Source of the DNA: Druceiella hillmani
Taxonomy: Eukaryota; Arthropoda; Insecta; Lepidoptera; Hepialidae
DNA length: 64,000 nt
NCBI GenBank assembly: GCA_039881145.1
Contig: JAYKKI010000027.1
Location: 20,657,001 to 20,721,000, forward strand
Direction of reading: 5' to 3'
The notes below the pieces were generated by a model. It did no database searches, was not told where the DNA came from, and saw nothing but the letters and a program-made list of their open reading frames with translations. Within the stretch, counting starts at the first letter, position 1. Each line of letters starts with the position of its first letter. The translations under genes and the position numbers were made by a program. This document shows, one piece after another, positions 60,360-64,000 of this stretch.

Positions 60360-60510
60360 AGGCGGGGAAGTTTAAGTTGCGCCGAATAAAAACACACACT
60401 GATTCAATTAATGTGGCAGTTGGGAGGCAGCGCAGGATTGAAGTGGGACGCGATCGAATAAAGTTTGCGATATGCTGTGTAAGAGACGCTGAATCAGCCA
60501 GTGTTGTTGT
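60360..60510. other. GC-rich island of unknown nature
   Basis: GC content is close to one half for 130 bases (GGGAGGCAGCGCAGGATTG and GGGACGCGATCG). It begins with the GGCGGGGAAGTTTAAG word shared with 58816. There is no open frame. It could be promoter, 5' untranslated or LTR sequence. Confidence 0.35.
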
Positions 60511-60769
60511 TTTTATTTAGCTAAATACTTCAGCTAATATCGATACTGCTTATCTTAGTGGCTTGTCTACACAATGTGTCATTTTCATTACATGATTTTA
60601 ATTTAATTAATTTATTTTTAGTAATTCCGTCACAAAAAGAATTTTTATCAGCGTTTAATGAACAAAATTACATATAGGTCTCTAAAAACACATACCGATG
60701 TATCAATAACGTAGATATTTACATACTTAATATTAGAGCTGCTTCACGCTTTTATATATATTTGTACAT

Positions 60770-60990
60770 AATTACATATGTACTTACTAATATTCTGGTT
60801 CATTTATACTTTTGTGCTTATTCATGCATACTTACTACTTGTCTAATGAAATCCTAGTTGCTTCATGCTTTTGTGTATATCTGTACATACCTGTATATTA
60901 TATTCATAGTTGTGTTTTTACATGCCTGTGCATACTTGTTTACATATCTTTCTACCTTCCTACTAATATCTTAGATGTTTATTGCCTTTG
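60770..60990 (+). repeat. Degenerate TACATA/CTTACTAATAT-rich patch
   Basis: Loose repeats of ACTTACTAATATTC, GTACATA and CATGC-type words, similar to 17440-17800. The following 61040-61145 also resembles 17830-17920. The 110-codon plus frame across it is cysteine- and tyrosine-rich because of the repeat composition. Confidence 0.5.
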
Positions 60991-61549
60991 CTTGAACCTC
61001 ACAACTGAACGTATTTACCAACTAATTGAATTTTCACACTCTTTTTATGTCAAGACAAATCTAACGATCTCAAATGCGATGAATTTATTCCTCGTCACTG
61101 AGGAGATTTTGTTACCACTATCGGGCTTTATTATCAAATCTTGATACCCAGTTTTGACTAAAGGATACGTCAAAACAAGTCAAATGGGCTATAATTTGAC
61201 GAAGCTACTCCAAACCACTAACTAATGCTATACCTTAATCAGGTCCATCAGATGCCTTCATATGTCACTAAATTACTTATAAAAACGCGTCAAATGAGTT
61301 CAAACTCGGTATCAAATTTCTCACAGGGACCATGTACTTTCATCCGTTGTTAGGATTTGGCCATAGTCCTTAGTCATACCATTAGGTTCTAACCCACGTT
61401 CTGATATTTATGTTGGACCTATTCAAAAACATTCAAACAAATATATAATCATGAATCACATTATGAAAAATAAAATTGGTATTTGTAAATAGTTTAATAG
61501 AAATACTATGAATCTTTAAATATTTATGTGTTTAAGCCCCCTCCTTTCA

Positions 61550-61591
61550 CCCCCCCCCCCCATTGTCGTACAATGAGGGTGTCGTACCCTC
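61550..61591 (+). repeat. Poly-C run followed by two tandem hairpins
   Basis: Twelve C residues (61550-61561) are followed by CATTG-TCGTA-CAATG and immediately by GAGGGT-GTCGT-ACCCTC (61575-61591). Both loops carry GTCGTA-related sequence. Confidence 0.85.
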
Positions 61592-61599
61592 ATAGTGCG

Positions 61600-63040
61600 A
61601 CCTTTATTCGTACTTGAAAGGTTTATTTCACTTAGGTACCTGATTTCACTTGCACACACAGATCATACTACAATTAAATTATATGTTATTCAATGGACTC
61701 TAATTATGTAGAAATAAATGTAATTTGATCTCTTGCCATTCAATTAAACATATGTTTTTATTACAAACCTATCCTTAAAACAGGACTTCACTATAGAAAA
61801 GACAAACTTGATTTTTAAGAACTTTATTTAGTGTCTTTGGTAAATGGATTGAATGAGGGTGAAACTCGCATAATTGTGTTCGTTTGATTCTATAATCAAG
61901 CAGGATATACATTAAAGAATACTCTACAGAATGTAGCCCCACACTGAGGTATGACAGATGTCGTGATTTCGTTCAGATGTCATGAATGTGTAACAGGATT
62001 ATTGAGGATATCATATAAAAACATAGAAAAGGAAGGCTGCGCCAGTCACCAATATTTAATCATTAAGGTCATGAGCGATACTTAGATATGTCATTTTTTT
62101 AATACCGATAACATATCGAGTGCATATATCTCGAAGTGTTTACAGTTTATTGAGTAATATATGAAATCGTCCGTTAAAAACTTTCCAGAAAAATTAATTA
62201 TTTTTTCCTCAAAGCGGCACTTTAAAATTTTCTTCCTTTTCATATGTTTTTAATCACATTACAAAATATAATCTATATTTTCTTCCACGACTCAAATTAT
62301 CATAACACAATTGCATTGTATTATTGAATTTAAAGAAAAGGATATAGCGGAAGTTGAATGCACATCGGCTAAATGAGAGTTTGGCAGAATGAACGTAAAG
62401 GATATACCATTGCCAGAATTTAATTTAAGAAGTTTCAATCACATGTAGGTATTGTAAGAATACACCACCTACATATGAGTGAAACCGTGAATACCAACAT
62501 ATAAATATCAACATACTCGTAGTAAGTATGGGCGTCTGTACCTTGGTTGTGGTTTTTGTGGATGAAGAGCGATGGTGAGCGTACTGACCATCGTTGGCAG
62601 ACGCATGGTTTCTTTTAAGTCTAGATTGGCATTCCTTTACGAAAATTTTCGGTATTGGTCAGCTGAGTTCGCATTTGATGCAAAATAATTAAAAATATTA
62701 AAATTGTTAGGTTTCGAGGAAGAAGGGAATAATAAACTGTTAAATTTATAAGAAAACTAAAAAAGAAACATATGTAATGTTCAAAAATTGAGAGGAAAAA
62801 AGAATATTTTGTAACGAGAAGTTTACAAAATATTTGCAACTTTCTGTAGAACAATTTTAAAAGGGTTAGAGAAAATATAATTTTGTTTAATATCTGGAAA
62901 TAATAAAAATAAACATATCATTTTTAAAGTTTCATTTACATTATCCTCAAGTTTATGTTTTAAAGTTTGGTTTTAATAATTTTTATGTAATGTGTCAAAA
63001 AAGACGGCGTTGTTCTATGAAACCAATAAAATCAAAATTT
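61600..63040. other. AT-rich DNA without recognisable genes
   Basis: One 7 bp hairpin, CGATGGT with ACCATCG near 62570-62592, lies in GC-richer DNA at 62525-62615. Nothing else is supported. Confidence 0.5.
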
Positions 63041-63089
63041 AGTCACTTTCTTTAAAGAACGAATACATTTTTACAATTACACATTGCGG

Positions 63090-63260
63090 TGTGATCACAT
63101 CGCTATTTATAAAATGATAGTGACCGATAGGGTGGCAGGTGACGGGGTGTTGTAGATAACCAAAATATGCGGAACTCGAAGGGAACCTTGCCCGAATATT
63201 TTCCAACACTGTTGGTAGCGGGTCCACTTTGGTCGCCTGTCATCTGTTCAAAATTTGCAA
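63090..63260. other. GC-rich island with palindrome CCAACACTGTTGG
   Basis: About 170 bases of balanced composition. The perfect palindrome CCAACACTGTTGG lies at about 63204-63216, and GGTGGCAGGTGAC is imperfectly complementary to GTCGCCTGTCATC. The 62-codon minus frame at 63039-63227 gives no motif. It may be promoter or transposon sequence. Confidence 0.35.
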
Positions 63261-64000
63261 TGGTGACCCATTCAATTCATCAATGAAGTAAGAAATGATG
63301 ATGCATATAAATATTTTTGACTATATGTATGACTAAATATAATAAAAAGGGCACTGAGGTAAATCGAAACAACATAAAACAAGTTACATCAATTACGTTA
63401 CTTTCCAGTTTTTAACTTTAAGACATACACAGTTAATTTTTAATGTTAGTTGGTGACCACTTTCGTGAAATTACTTCGTTTTTCAAAGAATATTCAGATA
63501 AAAGAATCTCTAAATTCTGTTCTTCAGTGGGTATTTCCTTTTTAATTTAGGTAGGTACGATATTTAAAGAAAATGTAATTTTTTAAGAATTTTTTAAGAA
63601 AATTCTATTCAATTTCACTTAAATATAAATAAAAGTAAAAGATAAAAAGAAGTTTCCAGTATCACATAAATATGAATCACCTCTCCAAATTTATAAGAAG
63701 TTGTTATTGTGCCCATTTATCGGCCTGCAGATCAAATAAACCTAGCCAACTTAAAAAAAATTAGGAACAGAAAATTATGGTCAAATTATTGTATAATTTT
63801 GTGAATATAGTGATAAAAAATCAATTTCCTTTAACGAATAGTTTTTTTTATTTTTGTTGACAGTAAGTGACCTGTCAATGTTGGAGTACAAACATTTTGT
63901 CCAGAATATTAAAACAAATTATTATTACGTAATTATTTCAAAATGCATAAATTGCACAAATTTTTCAAAATTCCACAAAAAAATTTTATAATTTTATATC
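63260..64000. other. AT-rich right edge, nothing recognised
   Basis: Both strands read; no frame, repeat or motif supported. Confidence 0.5.

Noticed and set aside
60812..61144. 110-codon plus frame, the second longest in the window
   Set aside because: Its cysteine, tyrosine and leucine content follows from TACATA/TGTATA repeats. No splice or domain signal supports it.

Overview
This window reads as arthropod, probably insect, nuclear DNA. It is strongly AT-rich, has no dense gene array and no rRNA, CRISPR or intact tRNA, but carries decayed animal transposon families: mariner transposase, Copia pol, two non-LTR retrotransposon types and hammerhead-type motifs like those of Penelope-like elements. 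The species cannot be read from the sequence. No complete gene is visible. Six-frame reading gives short open frames, most of which look like chance.

The main architecture is nested segmental duplication. A unit of about 15 kb at 2893-18330 (unit 1) is repeated head to tail at 18331-32868 (unit 2). A shortened third copy at 32869-37420 (unit 3) looks like unit 1 with three large internal deletions. A more diverged fourth copy covers about 40500-49080, and parts of the unit's tail appear at 220-2760 and 53690-54800. One piece (39690-40450) lies inverted. Unit 2 also carries a 450 bp fragment in both orientations (24040-24487 and 25309-25757). A block of about 300-450 bp, here called block A, occurs nine times in the same orientation and twice as inverted fragments. 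It is the densest repeated element of the locus and is not explained by any family I recognise.

The units carry their own fossils: a mariner transposase pseudogene in units 1 and 2, a conserved TATA-plus-initiator arrangement followed by stem-loops, and a minus-strand exon-like reading frame with a 3' splice acceptor (19791-19958; its unit-1 counterpart has a stop codon). Unit 4 was opened by later insertions: a Copia pol fragment, a tRNA-like SINE head and a 23 bp minisatellite between 43.3 and 47.7 kb, and hammerhead motifs and two or three LINE fragments between 48.4 and 52.1 kb.

Right of 54.8 kb the duplications stop. This part holds a 22 bp minisatellite, a fold-back pair of hammerhead-bearing repeats (56285-56902), a mariner N-terminal fragment on the minus strand, GC-rich islands of unknown nature and an exon-like frame behind a very good splice acceptor (59541-59704). 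Three exon-like frames stand out from the AT-rich background by composition and splice context (38346-38604 minus, 44755-44921 plus, 59541-59704 plus). They may be terminal exons of genes whose other exons lie far away or outside the window, or remnants of unrecognised transposon genes. The overall picture is a gene-poor, repeat-driven locus, such as heterochromatin, a large intron or a piRNA-cluster-like region.
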